DNA of 35,301 nucleotides from Candidatus Limihabitans stercoravium. GTDB taxonomy: Bacteria > Bacillota > Clostridia > Christensenellales > CAG-314. Below the pieces are notes generated by a model. It was given only the letters and a program-made list of their open reading frames with translations. It made no database searches and was not told the DNA's origin. A program made the translations under genes and the position numbers. The stretch's first letter is position 1; every line of letters begins with the position of its first letter. The DNA is taken from NCBI GenBank assembly GCA_018715495.1, contig DVLO01000010.1, positions 1-35,301 of the forward strand, given 5' to 3'. Shown here piece after piece: positions 8,060-15,864 of the stretch.

Positions 8060-10214
8060 AATTTATTCCCTCTACAAACAATTCGCTGAATGTCGGATGG
8101 CTGTTCAGTTGGACGGTTGTTGTCTGCAATGCAACTTCGTCAAACTTGTTTCTCAATTCTTCATGGGAGAGCCACAATATGGCGCCGCCTATACTGGTGT
8201 TTCCTGCAATGACAATTTTGTCCTGCAGTTGCTTGTCCAACAGTCCCAGTGTAAACAGGCAGTGTTTCTGAATGTAACTTCCGAATCCGCCTGCAATGAA
8301 TACCTTCTGTAAGTTTTGTTTGGATACATTTGCCACTTCAAGCAGTGTTTCCACTCCTGCGAAAATTGCCGATTTGGCAAGTTGTACCGCCCTTATGTCT
8401 TTTTGCGAAATGTAGACGTCGGGTGTGAGGTAGTATCTGTCCTGTTTCAGGTTGTCATCGGCGTTCTTGTTAAATCTGCCTGTTTCATCTATTATGCCCA
8501 GTCGCAAAAATTCCGAAATGGCCTTAAGAATACCGCTTCCGCAGATTCCTACAGGTTTATTTCCGTAGTATTTGCAGTCCACAGTGCCGTTATTTATGTC
8601 TACATCGTAGATGGCTCCGTCCACTCCGCTCATACCGCAATCCAGTTCGCCCCCTTCCAGCGCTGGTCCTGCAGCGGTGGAGCAAGCGTAAAGTTTACCG
8701 CCTGCGCTCAGTACAATCTCACCGTTTGTGCCAAGATCCAGTAACAGGTTGCATCCGTCCTGTAAATTGGTGCTGACAATTCCTGCAACGATGTCTGCCC
8801 CTACGAAGGACGAAATGTTACTGCACGTCACAACTTTTTTGCAGAATTCTATGCCAATGTCGGCGGCATTTACAGTTTGTTTTTCTAAAAACTGGGGAGT
8901 GAATGGAGCACAGGCAAATCCCGAAATGCTCTTGTTGACAAGAGTGTGCAACATCACTGTATTTGCACAGACGAAACAGGTTTCTACCTTTACATCTGCG
9001 TTGTTTTGTCTGCAAAGTTTTACTACATTGTCGTTAAGTGCGGATACCAGCGTTTTGTGCAGGTCTTCTATACCGTTTTTAACGCAGTATTCGATACGTG
9101 AAACGACATCTGCACCGAAGGCGGATTGACTGTTTACAAATCCCACCTTGTCAACGGGCTTGCCGTCACACAGCAGGTAGGCAACAATGGTTGTGGTGCC
9201 TATGTCTATTGCAACGGTGTATTCTCCCTCTTTGTCATGTGCTTTTTCAAGACTTACGCCCGCATCCTGCATTATCGATGCGGTTGTTTCTTCCACGATG
9301 ATCCGTGTGTTTTTGTTGAGAGGGTATTTACATGCCAGTCGGTATCCCTTGTTGATGAGATCTTCTCCCAGCACAAGATCGTGCGGTTGTGCCTCTTCGG
9401 GATTGTCAATCAGTATCTTGCATTTTCCGCAGATACCCTTTCCTCCACAAGGAGCGTAATGGGGTATGTTGAGTTTTTGCAGCACTTTGTCTGCAGTTGT
9501 GCCCTTGAGTACCTGTATTTTGTCCTCTCCCTTCGATGTAACAACGGTTGCAATGACAAATCCGTCCTTTCGGTTGGGACACATCTTGCTGGGACAGGTT
9601 GCGCAGTTGTGCAACGACAGGTTCTGACATGCGCTCTTTTCTTTTAAGCAAATCAGGTACGCAACGGATTTCTGCGGCAGCATTAGGTGTGACGGTGCAA
9701 GAGTAATGGTATCTTGTTTAAGAATACTGAAAAAGGCAGGCATCTGATGAATGTCGAAGATGTCGTTTCCCATTTCCACACATTTTGTAATGCTGTATTG
9801 TTGGAATTGTTGCGCAAGTTGCTCAATGGATTGCTGCATGTAGTGATACAGCGAGTAATTTGCGAAAGAATCGGCGAATACTCCCAGAAACGGGTCGGCA
9901 GCGGAAATTTCGCTGATTGCCCTGTCCGCCTGTTCTCCTATTGTAAGGGCGAAAAAGCAGAATGACTGACTGTCCTTTATGGATTGACACTTTCCGGTCA
10001 GTGTTGCCTGGTCAAATCTCAGAAAATCCGAAGATGTTTCCAACGCACATTTGTTTACAAGAAACGCCTGCGGACGGATACTGGGAATAAGTTGATTTAC
10101 CGTTTGTCTGATGTCATCCAGACAATCTTCCAGTTGATCGGGTGTAAGATTCAACGTCTTTATGAAATTGTCAAAAGATGGAATATCGTATTTCATGAGT
10201 AAATGATAATTCAA
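8052..10214 (-). CDS. corrinoid activation protein (RACo-like) fused to a MetH-activation-like domain
   Basis: A 720-residue protein for ATP-driven reductive reactivation of inactive Co(II) corrinoid methyltransferases. Residues about 35-215 resemble the standalone vitamin-B12-dependent methionine synthase activation domain (ALTIGEQADRAI, APSHLMLPQKSVAYLI) and end in a Cys cluster (CATCPSKMC, Cys204, 207, 212). Residues about 218-305 form a 2Fe-2S ferredoxin domain (CGGKGICGKC, Cys256, 262, 265, then Cys295). From about 333 comes the ASKHA/DUF4445 ATPase region (AIDIGTTTIVAYLL, LLLDLGTNGEIVLS, STAAGPALEGGELDCGM, FIAGGFGSYI). Usual RACo proteins lack the first domain. TTG 10214 is taken as start because AAAGGTG lies six bases upstream; ATG 10196 has no such site. 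It is divergent from the corrinoid protein gene that it should serve. Confidence 0.88.
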   Translation of the reverse strand: MNYHLLMKYDIPSFDNFIKTLNLTPDQLEDCLDDIRQTVNQLIPSIRPQAFLVNKCALETSSDFLRFDQATLTGKCQSIKDSQSFCFFALTIGEQADRAISEISAADPFLGVFADSFANYSLYHYMQQSIEQLAQQFQQYSITKCVEMGNDIFDIHQMPAFFSILKQDTITLAPSHLMLPQKSVAYLICLKEKSACQNLSLHNCATCPSKMCPNRKDGFVIATVVTSKGEDKIQVLKGTTADKVLQKLNIPHYAPCGGKGICGKCKILIDNPEEAQPHDLVLGEDLINKGYRLACKYPLNKNTRIIVEETTASIMQDAGVSLEKAHDKEGEYTVAIDIGTTTIVAYLLCDGKPVDKVGFVNSQSAFGADVVSRIEYCVKNGIEDLHKTLVSALNDNVVKLCRQNNADVKVETCFVCANTVMLHTLVNKSISGFACAPFTPQFLEKQTVNAADIGIEFCKKVVTCSNISSFVGADIVAGIVSTNLQDGCNLLLDLGTNGEIVLSAGGKLYACSTAAGPALEGGELDCGMSGVDGAIYDVDINNGTVDCKYYGNKPVGICGSGILKAISEFLRLGIIDETGRFNKNADDNLKQDRYYLTPDVYISQKDIRAVQLAKSAIFAGVETLLEVANVSKQNLQKVFIAGGFGSYIQKHCLFTLGLLDKQLQDKIVIAGNTSIGGAILWLSHEELRNKFDEVALQTTTVQLNSHPTFSELFVEGINFE

Positions 10215-10373
10215 AAAAACACCTTTGTCAATATTAAACTGACGGACAAAACATGATTAAAAAAACATGATAAAATTTTTACAAAAATGTAAAATTATTT
10301 CTAGAAATGCAGCCGCCCATGGGTTTATAATTTAGGTAATCTTAAATTAACTCAAAAAAGGAGAAGGAGTAAA
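10215..10373. promoter_or_regulatory. divergent control region of the corrinoid methyltransferase locus
   Basis: This 159 bp gap separates the activator gene (minus) from the corrinoid protein gene (plus). It holds two direct repeats of AACATGAT (ACATGAT at 10251-10257 and 10265-10271, 14 bp apart), an 18 bp inverted repeat TTTTACA-AAAA-TGTAAAA (10277-10294) and the palindrome TTTCTAGAAA (about 10298-10307). The plus promoter has a perfect -10 TATAAT (10326-10331) but no good -35; the palindrome occupies that position. A promoter with a weak -35 and upstream direct repeats suits activation by an AraC-type protein, for which the PocR/AraC gene next door is the natural candidate. The assignment of any repeat to that protein is inference. 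Confidence 0.6.
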
Positions 10374-11006
10374 ATGCAACAAATTTTGTCAGACATTTCA
10401 ACAGCATTGCAAAACGGTCGTGCAAAAGTCGTTAAGGAACTTGTTACTACAGCGCTTGAACAGAACTTTTCCGCACAGGAAATTCTTGGCGCAATGTTGG
10501 ACGGTATGTCCATTGTAGGCGCTAAGTTCAAGGCAGACGAAATCTTCGTTCCTGAAGTTCTCATTTCCGCCCGTGCACTCAATCAGGGTCTGGAAATCAT
10601 CAAGCCTATCCTCACAGAAACAGGCGTAAAGCCCATCGGCAAGGCAGTAATAGGAACAATCAAGGGTGACCTTCACGACATCGGCAAGAACCTTGTAAAG
10701 ATGATGCTCATCGGCGCAGGTCTTGAAGTAATTGACCTTGGTGTTGACGTTTCTCCCGAAACATTCGTTCAGTCTGCTCAGGACAACGGTGCGAAACTCA
10801 TCTGTATCAGTGCGTTGCTCACAACAACAATGACCAACATGAAGGGCGTAATCGACGAACTCAATGCACGTGGTATCCGTGACCAGTACATTGTAATGAT
10901 TGGCGGCGCTCCCATCACAACAGCATTTGCCGAAGAAATCGGCGCAGACCGTTACACTCCCGACGCAGCGACGGCTGCCGAAGTGGCTAAGGGCTTTTTT
11001 GAGTAA
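10374..11006 (+). CDS. corrinoid methyl-carrier protein (MtbC/MtaC-like)
   Basis: A 210-residue cobalamin-binding protein that carries the methyl group on cobalt between a substrate methyltransferase and an acceptor methyltransferase. Residues 1-90 form the helical cap (Met-synthase B12-binding domain type). Residues 91-210 are the Rossmann-like B12 domain with GDLHDIGKNLV, giving the DxHxxG signature (Asp99, His101, Gly104), where His is the lower cobalt ligand. GGAPIT is the usual later motif. A strong AAGGAGAAGGAG ribosome-binding site precedes the ATG. It is the first gene of the plus-strand unit; the next starts eight bases on. Confidence 0.93.
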   Translation: MQQILSDISTALQNGRAKVVKELVTTALEQNFSAQEILGAMLDGMSIVGAKFKADEIFVPEVLISARALNQGLEIIKPILTETGVKPIGKAVIGTIKGDLHDIGKNLVKMMLIGAGLEVIDLGVDVSPETFVQSAQDNGAKLICISALLTTTMTNMKGVIDELNARGIRDQYIVMIGGAPITTAFAEEIGADRYTPDAATAAEVAKGFFE

Positions 11007-11014
11007 GGTGTGCC

Positions 11015-12013
11015 ATGAAGATGAACATGTACAAGTGGCTTGAAGATGCGGCTTCATTGCCGGTCAAGGCCATGCCTATATTGTCTTTCCCTGCTGTGCA
11101 GTTGATTGGTATTTCCGTCAAGGAATTGATTGCGTCTTCTGACAATCAGGTAAAAGCAATGAAGATCGTTGCTGACAAAACACCTTCAATTGCATCTGTT
11201 TCACTGATGGATTTGTCCGTTGAAGCGGAATGTTTCGGTTCTAAGGTAGTATTTCACGACGATGAGGTCCCCGCTGTAGTAGACGAAATTGTGACGTCGG
11301 AAGAAGAGGCAAAAGCCCTGGTTGTTCCGCCAGCCGACAGCAAGCGTGCAGGGATCTGCATTGAAGCAATTGCTAAGGCTACACAACTTATCACCGACAG
11401 ACCGATTTTTGCAGGAGTGATAGGAAGTTTCTCTCTTGCTGGAAGATTGGTGGGTGTTACGGACGCAATGGTGTACTGCTACGACGAACCGGACATGATG
11501 AAGATTGTACTGGAAAAAAGCACGCAGTTTCTCATTGAGTACTGCAAGAAATTCAAGCAAGCCGGCGCCAACGGCGTTGTAATCGCCGAACCATTGACGG
11601 GACTGTTGTCTCCCGCCTTTGCCGAAGAATTTTCAACACCTTACCTCAAGGCTATCGTCGATGCGGTACAGGATGAAGATTTCCTTGTAATTTATCACAA
11701 CTGCGGTAACACTGCACTGCGTATCATTGACACAATACTTGAAGTGGGTGCTAAGGTTTACCACTTCGGTAATGCAGTAGACATGGAACAGGTAATGAAG
11801 GCAGTACCTGAAAATGTAGTTGCAATGGGAAACATTGACCCTGCAGGACAATTCCGTAACGGCACTGTGGAAAGCATCACCAAGGCAACGGAAGAACTGT
11901 TGGAAAAATGCGGAAAATACAACAATTTCATTCTTTCTTCGGGATGTGATATTCCTCCTCTTGCAAAGTGGGAAAATATTGACGCATTTTTCAAGGCTGC
12001 AGGGCACAAGTAA
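11015..12013 (+). CDS. UroD-family corrinoid methyltransferase (MtaA/MtbA-like, zinc type)
   Basis: A 332-residue (beta/alpha)8 protein of the uroporphyrinogen decarboxylase superfamily. It carries the zinc signature of thiol-methylating corrinoid enzymes: His228-x-Cys230 (YHNCGNT) and Cys311 near the end (SSGCDIPPLAKWENI). In methanogens such proteins move methyl from the corrinoid protein to coenzyme M; in bacteria the acceptor is often tetrahydrofolate or is unknown. AAGGTG precedes the ATG. It directly follows the corrinoid protein and probably acts as the second (acceptor-side) methyltransferase, while the broken gene behind it would have been substrate-specific. That division is inferred from motif differences. 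Confidence 0.85.
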   Translation: MKMNMYKWLEDAASLPVKAMPILSFPAVQLIGISVKELIASSDNQVKAMKIVADKTPSIASVSLMDLSVEAECFGSKVVFHDDEVPAVVDEIVTSEEEAKALVVPPADSKRAGICIEAIAKATQLITDRPIFAGVIGSFSLAGRLVGVTDAMVYCYDEPDMMKIVLEKSTQFLIEYCKKFKQAGANGVVIAEPLTGLLSPAFAEEFSTPYLKAIVDAVQDEDFLVIYHNCGNTALRIIDTILEVGAKVYHFGNAVDMEQVMKAVPENVVAMGNIDPAGQFRNGTVESITKATEELLEKCGKYNNFILSSGCDIPPLAKWENIDAFFKAAGHK

Positions 12014-12024
12014 CAAAAGCAAAT

Positions 12025-13072
12025 ATGACTCACAAGCCCAATTATCAGAACATCGTTGACGTCGCATTAAACAGAAAACCTCAACGCATACCTTTGTATG
12101 AACATTACGTATCGTACAACATGATTGAAAAAATCACAAACACCCAATTGAGCAGATATTATTGGGGAACGCCTACTGAACTTCGGTTGATGTTTGTCAA
12201 TTACACGGCGTTTTTCCGTGATTACGGCTACGACGCCGTAAGTTTTTGAGTGTTGCGTGACAGACATTTTGCCGCACGGCGGCGCATTGTCGGGCTCCGG
12301 AAAGGGATATATCGACAGTCAGTAAACATTTGACGCCTATCCCTGGGAAAGTGTCAAGGAGTTGTACATCAATCGATTCAAACCCTATTTCGACGCACTG
12401 GCGTAAAGTATGCCTGACGGCATGAAGGCTATCGGCGGTGTGGGAAACGGCGTGTTCGAAATCGTTCAGGACCTTGTAGGGTACGAAAACCTGTGTATAT
12501 TCTCCTTCGAAGAACCTGAACTTTACGCATCTTTGTTTGAAAAAGTGGGGCAGATTCTGTACGAAATCTGGCAATGGTTTTTAAAAAATTACAGTGACGT
12601 TTACTGCGTTTGCCGATTCGGGGATGACTTGGGATACAAGAGTAACACCTTGCTGTCCCATGAGGACATCAGAAAACACATCATTCCTCAGTACGCAAGG
12701 ATTGTCGATCTTGTTCACCAATACGGCAGACCCTTCCTTCTTCACAGTTGCGGCAAGATATTTGCAGTAATGGAAGACCTGATTGATGCGGGGGTGGACA
12801 TACTAAATCCCATTCAACCGTGCAGTAAGGATATGAATCCCGTCAATCTGCGTGACACCTACCGCAACAGGATTGTTTTCCACGGCGGATTGGATACTCA
12901 GGAAATACTTCCGAAATGTTCTCCTGAACAGGTGGCGGAGGAAGTGCGCAAACTGATTGACGTCTTCAAGCCGGAAGGAAATTACATATTTGCTGCCGCT
13001 CACAACATTCAGACGGACGTAAGTGCCGAAAACATCGACGCAATGTTTACTGCCGCTAAAAAATACAAGTAA
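12025..13072 (+). pseudogene. second UroD-family methyltransferase, frameshifted and with two nonsense codons
   Basis: The N-terminal 74 codons (NYQNIVDVALNRKPQRIPLY) are in frame with ATG 12025 and end at TGA 12247-12249. In AGTTTTTGAG (12241-12250) a single extra T shifts the frame; removing it restores SFECCVTDILPHGG. The restored frame has TAA at 12323-12325 (before TFDAYPWESVKELY) and TAA at 12404-12406 (before SMPDGMKAIGGVGNG). It is then open to 13072, with the family motifs LLHSCGKIF, FHGGLDTQEILP and AAAHNIQTDVSAENI. Both TAA codons are most simply CAA (Gln) after C to T. The protein has His-x-Cys but lacks the C-terminal Cys of the previous enzyme, as in UroD-family members thought to take methyl from a substrate. 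With three lesions it is probably dead. Confidence 0.88.
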
Positions 13073-13097
13073 ACTACCGTTGGGTAGGTCTTTCTTG
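13072..13097 (+). terminator. weak possible terminator after the methyltransferase pseudogene
   Basis: CTACC (13074-13078) and GGTAG (13083-13087) form a five-bp stem with a GTTG loop, followed by a T-rich run. The stem is short, so function is doubtful. Confidence 0.3.
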
Positions 13098-13415
13098 TCA
13101 ATACAATCACAAAAGGCATTTGTCTGACAAAATTTTCCCAATTGCTCCGACAATACATTTAACAGTTTTTGTGCGCTTTAATACAGTTGTGGGCAGATTG
13201 CACAACGAACAAGTATTTTACCTTCAATGTAAATACAGGTGATGCATGCTGCCTGTCCGACTGTTTTATTGCGGTGATTACGGTCGACATTTCATTTTCT
13301 GACATTCGGCAGCAGTGGAAAAGAAACATTGCGCCGTCGGTTCTTTCTTTACACCCATGTTTATCTGCACGCACATGTAGTGTGCAGACCATTTTAATAA
13401 TCCTTTTACTAAAAG
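13098..13415. other. intergenic region without supported gene
   Basis: Open frames of about 113 codons exist on both strands here, but they overlap each other almost completely, have no ribosome-binding site, unusual codon use for this genome and no recognisable family. They are treated as chance. Confidence 0.5.
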
Positions 13416-13453
13416 AAACTGAGCTTTCAAGAACAAGAAGGCTCAGTTTTTTT
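13416..13453 (+). terminator. rho-independent terminator
   Basis: AAACTGAGC (13416-13424) pairs with GCTCAGTTT (13441-13449) and is followed by a run of T (through 13453). The loop can extend the stem with CTT/AAG pairs. It is far (about 345 bases) from the nearest plus-strand gene, so it may end read-through from the methyltransferase unit or an unannotated transcript. On the minus strand an A-rich start makes it possibly bidirectional. Confidence 0.7.
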
Positions 13454-13844
13454 GCGTCTTGCAGCATTCGTTTCAGAAATTCAATACGACAATTAGACTG
13501 CAAGAAGTAATGACGTCAGCACGTTTTTACGATTTAATAAAGCAAATCATTTAAGAAACTTTACAGTCTGTCGGTTTATAGAACAAAACTGTTCTTGCAT
13601 TGTGTTCTTTGCTATTTGCCGATGTGATTTCGTTGAGCAGTTGCGCATCGGTCATCGTAAAAACTGTTGTCGTGAAAGCAACTGTTTGGCAAAGGGCGTT
13701 ACCGGAAGATATTTCAGCCATGGTTACTGTGTAAACTGCTGTTGCAATGTATTGAAATTTATCTGTTTTTACAAAGAGGGTTTTTTATATTTTACGGGTG
13801 GTTATCAATTAAATTTATATACCTATATTTAAATCCTTGTTTAC
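13454..13844. other. intergenic region with possible structured RNA
   Basis: No coding gene is supported. Between about 13617 and 13735 there are nested inverted repeats: CCGATG with CATCGG, and GTTG with CAAC around a GAAA-containing loop. They are followed by CCGGAAG and AGCCATGGTTACTG segments that vaguely recall riboswitch 3' cores (cobalamin or cyclic-di-GMP class I). Key conserved blocks of either class are missing, so no class is assigned. Confidence 0.35.
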
Positions 13845-13872
13845 TTTACACATTCTTTACACAACATTTACA
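13845..13872 (+). promoter_or_regulatory. three TTTACA boxes at 11-bp spacing (OmpR/PhoP-type site)
   Basis: TTTACA occurs at 13845-13850, 13856-13861 and 13867-13872, each start exactly 11 bp after the last. The array ends 10 bp before the -35 box of the glutamate operon promoter. Firmicute PhoP and related OmpR-family response regulators bind tandem TT(A/T/C)A(C/T)A hexamers with about 11 bp period just upstream of -35. The layout fits activation by such a regulator. No two-component genes are in the window, so the protein is unknown. Confidence 0.6.
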
Positions 13873-13882
13873 ATTTCACGAA

Positions 13883-13911
13883 TTGAATGGCAATTTAAAT
13901 TAAAGTAAAAT
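13883..13911 (+). promoter_or_regulatory. promoter of the glutamate fermentation operon
   Basis: TTGAAT (13883-13888), a 17 bp spacer and TAAAAT (13906-13911) each differ from sigma-A consensus at one position. Transcription would begin near 13918 and give a leader of about 120 bases before glmS. No clear terminator-like attenuator was seen in the leader. Confidence 0.65.
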
Positions 13912-14038
13912 GTATGTGTGGCGGAATGTCACTTTTTAAGCATGTTTTTTTACGACAAATTGTGAGTTAAAACCTGTTCAGAAAGTATATTTCGACAAAA
14001 AAAACAAGTAGCAAAATATTTTTCCAAGGAGAAAAAAC

Positions 14039-14443
14039 ATGAAAACCATTGTAATCGGAGTAATTGGTGCGGATGTACATGCTGTCGGCAACAAGATCAT
14101 CGAATATGTGTTGAAGAACGAAGGGTACAACGTGGTAAACGTTGGCGTTCTTTCATCACAGGAAGACTTTATCAATGCCGCAGTGGAAACGAATGCTGAC
14201 CTCATTCTGGTATCTTCACTGTACGGACAAGGTGAAATAGACTGCCGTGGAATGCGTGACAAGTGCATTGAAGCGGGTATCGGTGACATCCCGATGTTTG
14301 TAGGCGGAAATATCGTAGTAGGCAAGCAGAATTTCGACGAAGTAAGAGAACGTTTCTACAAGATGGGCTTTAACAAGGCGTATGCACCCGGCACACCCAT
14401 CGAAAAGACATTGCCGGACATCAAGGAAGTTTTAGGAGAGTAA
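14039..14443 (+). CDS. glmS: glutamate mutase sigma (S) subunit, B12-binding
   Basis: The 134-residue small subunit of adenosylcobalamin-dependent glutamate mutase, which converts L-glutamate to (2S,3S)-3-methylaspartate. [11 protein letters not shown] gives the DxHxxG motif (Asp12, His14, Gly17); His14 should be the cobalt ligand. The length equals that of the Clostridium MutS/GlmS proteins. VGGNIVVGK is the conserved segment near the nucleotide tail pocket. AAGGAG (14026-14031) precedes ATG 14039. It is first in a long operon and is followed at once by its accessory protein and the large subunit. Confidence 0.96.
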   Translation: MKTIVIGVIGADVHAVGNKIIEYVLKNEGYNVVNVGVLSSQEDFINAAVETNADLILVSSLYGQGEIDCRGMRDKCIEAGIGDIPMFVGGNIVVGKQNFDEVRERFYKMGFNKAYAPGTPIEKTLPDIKEVLGE

Positions 14444-14444
14444 A

Positions 14445-15845
14445 ATGAGTCGCTATCTGATGATTGACTTCGGTTCAACATTTACCAAACTTACGGCAGT
14501 TGATACCGACAAGGAAGACATCATTGCAACGGCAAGTCACTTTACCACTGTGGCGACGGACATCACAATCGGGTACGAAAACGCATTGAAGTCATTGTTT
14601 GAGAAGACTGGCGGTCCCATTAAATTTGATCGTATCATTGCGTGTTCATCTGCAGCAGGCGGGCTCAAGATGGCAGCCATCGGACTGGTGGACGAACTGA
14701 CTGTAGAAGCCGCCAAGCGTGTTTGCCTGGGCGCAGGGGCTAAAGTTGATCTTGCGTTTTCGCATCACCTGACTAAGAAAAACATTCAGGACATCATTGA
14801 CAAGAAGATTGACATCATTCTTCTGTCGGGCGGTACTGACGGCGGCAATTCCGAATGTGTGCTGTACAACGAAAACATGCTTGCACAGTCGCATATGGAA
14901 GCACCGATAGTGTACGCAGGCAACAAGGATTGCCAGGACGAAATCATGGAAATTGCCGATAAGGCAGGTCTTCATGAATACATCTGCGAAAACGTTATGC
15001 CCAAGCTCAATGTCTTGAACATTCCCAGTGCGAGAGAGAAGATAAGAGAGATCTTCTTAAAGAACATCATTGAAGCTAAGGGTATCAAGAAGATTGAAAA
15101 GGAAATCGACAAGGTAATCTTCCCCACACCCGAAGCGGTGCTGAAAGCGTCGGAACTGTTGTCTAAAGGCTACATGCACGAAAGCGGACTGGGCGAACTG
15201 GTGCTGGTGGACATCGGCGGTGCCACAACGGACATGTATTCGATGTGTTCGGCATCGGCTAAGCGCAGTGACGTAATCATCAAGGGACTTGAAGAACCCT
15301 ACGCCAAGAGAACGGTAGAAGGCGACATTGGAATGAGGTATTCGGCGTTGGGTGTACTCAACTCACTTACCAAAGAGGAAATCAGGACAATCAATCTTGA
15401 CGAAAACGTGGATCTTGAAAAGGAACTTATCTACCGTCACGAACACGTAGACAACATTCCAAGTAATGAACACGAACTGCACATTGACCGTATCATGGGT
15501 CAGATCTGTGTGGACAAGGCAATGGAAAGACACGTAGGCAAGATGGAAGAACTGTACACTCCTATGGGAATGGTGTACAACCAGTACGGCAAGGATCTCA
15601 GCAAGATTCGTTACGTAATAGGTACAGGCGGTGTGCTTGTGCGCAATGCCGATCCCTACCAGATTCTGAAGAAGGTAGAGTACACGATGAAGAAGCCCAT
15701 GGAACTTCGTCCCGACTGTCCGGATTACCTTCTTGACGCTGACTACATACTTGCGGCCATGGGTCTGTTGAGTGAAATTGACCCGTTGCTGGCGCTCAGA
15801 ATCATGAAAAAACACTTAAAGCCAATTGAAAAAACTACAAAATAA
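14445..15845 (+). CDS. glmL: glutamate mutase accessory protein GlmL (MutL), ASKHA ATPase
   Basis: A 466-residue protein of the ASKHA fold, encoded between the two mutase subunits as in Clostridium species. YLMIDFGSTFTK (phosphate-1 loop, residues 5-15), ILLSGGTDGGN and LVLVDIGGATTDMYS are the nucleotide-binding motifs. It is thought to act as a reactivating chaperone for the B12 enzyme. ATG 14445 starts one base after the glmS stop, with TAGGAGAG upstream. Confidence 0.93.
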   Translation: MSRYLMIDFGSTFTKLTAVDTDKEDIIATASHFTTVATDITIGYENALKSLFEKTGGPIKFDRIIACSSAAGGLKMAAIGLVDELTVEAAKRVCLGAGAKVDLAFSHHLTKKNIQDIIDKKIDIILLSGGTDGGNSECVLYNENMLAQSHMEAPIVYAGNKDCQDEIMEIADKAGLHEYICENVMPKLNVLNIPSAREKIREIFLKNIIEAKGIKKIEKEIDKVIFPTPEAVLKASELLSKGYMHESGLGELVLVDIGGATTDMYSMCSASAKRSDVIIKGLEEPYAKRTVEGDIGMRYSALGVLNSLTKEEIRTINLDENVDLEKELIYRHEHVDNIPSNEHELHIDRIMGQICVDKAMERHVGKMEELYTPMGMVYNQYGKDLSKIRYVIGTGGVLVRNADPYQILKKVEYTMKKPMELRPDCPDYLLDADYILAAMGLLSEIDPLLALRIMKKHLKPIEKTTK

Positions 15846-15864
15846 ATAAAAGGGTGACAGAAAG

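Noticed and set aside
13159..13510. Overlapping open frames of about 114 codons on both strands
   Set aside because: They mirror each other, lack ribosome-binding sites and homology, and include a clear terminator hairpin; most likely chance.
13602..13832. 76-codon open frame before the glutamate operon
   Set aside because: No ribosome-binding site, Cys-rich odd composition and overlap with the possible RNA structure; not convincing as a gene.
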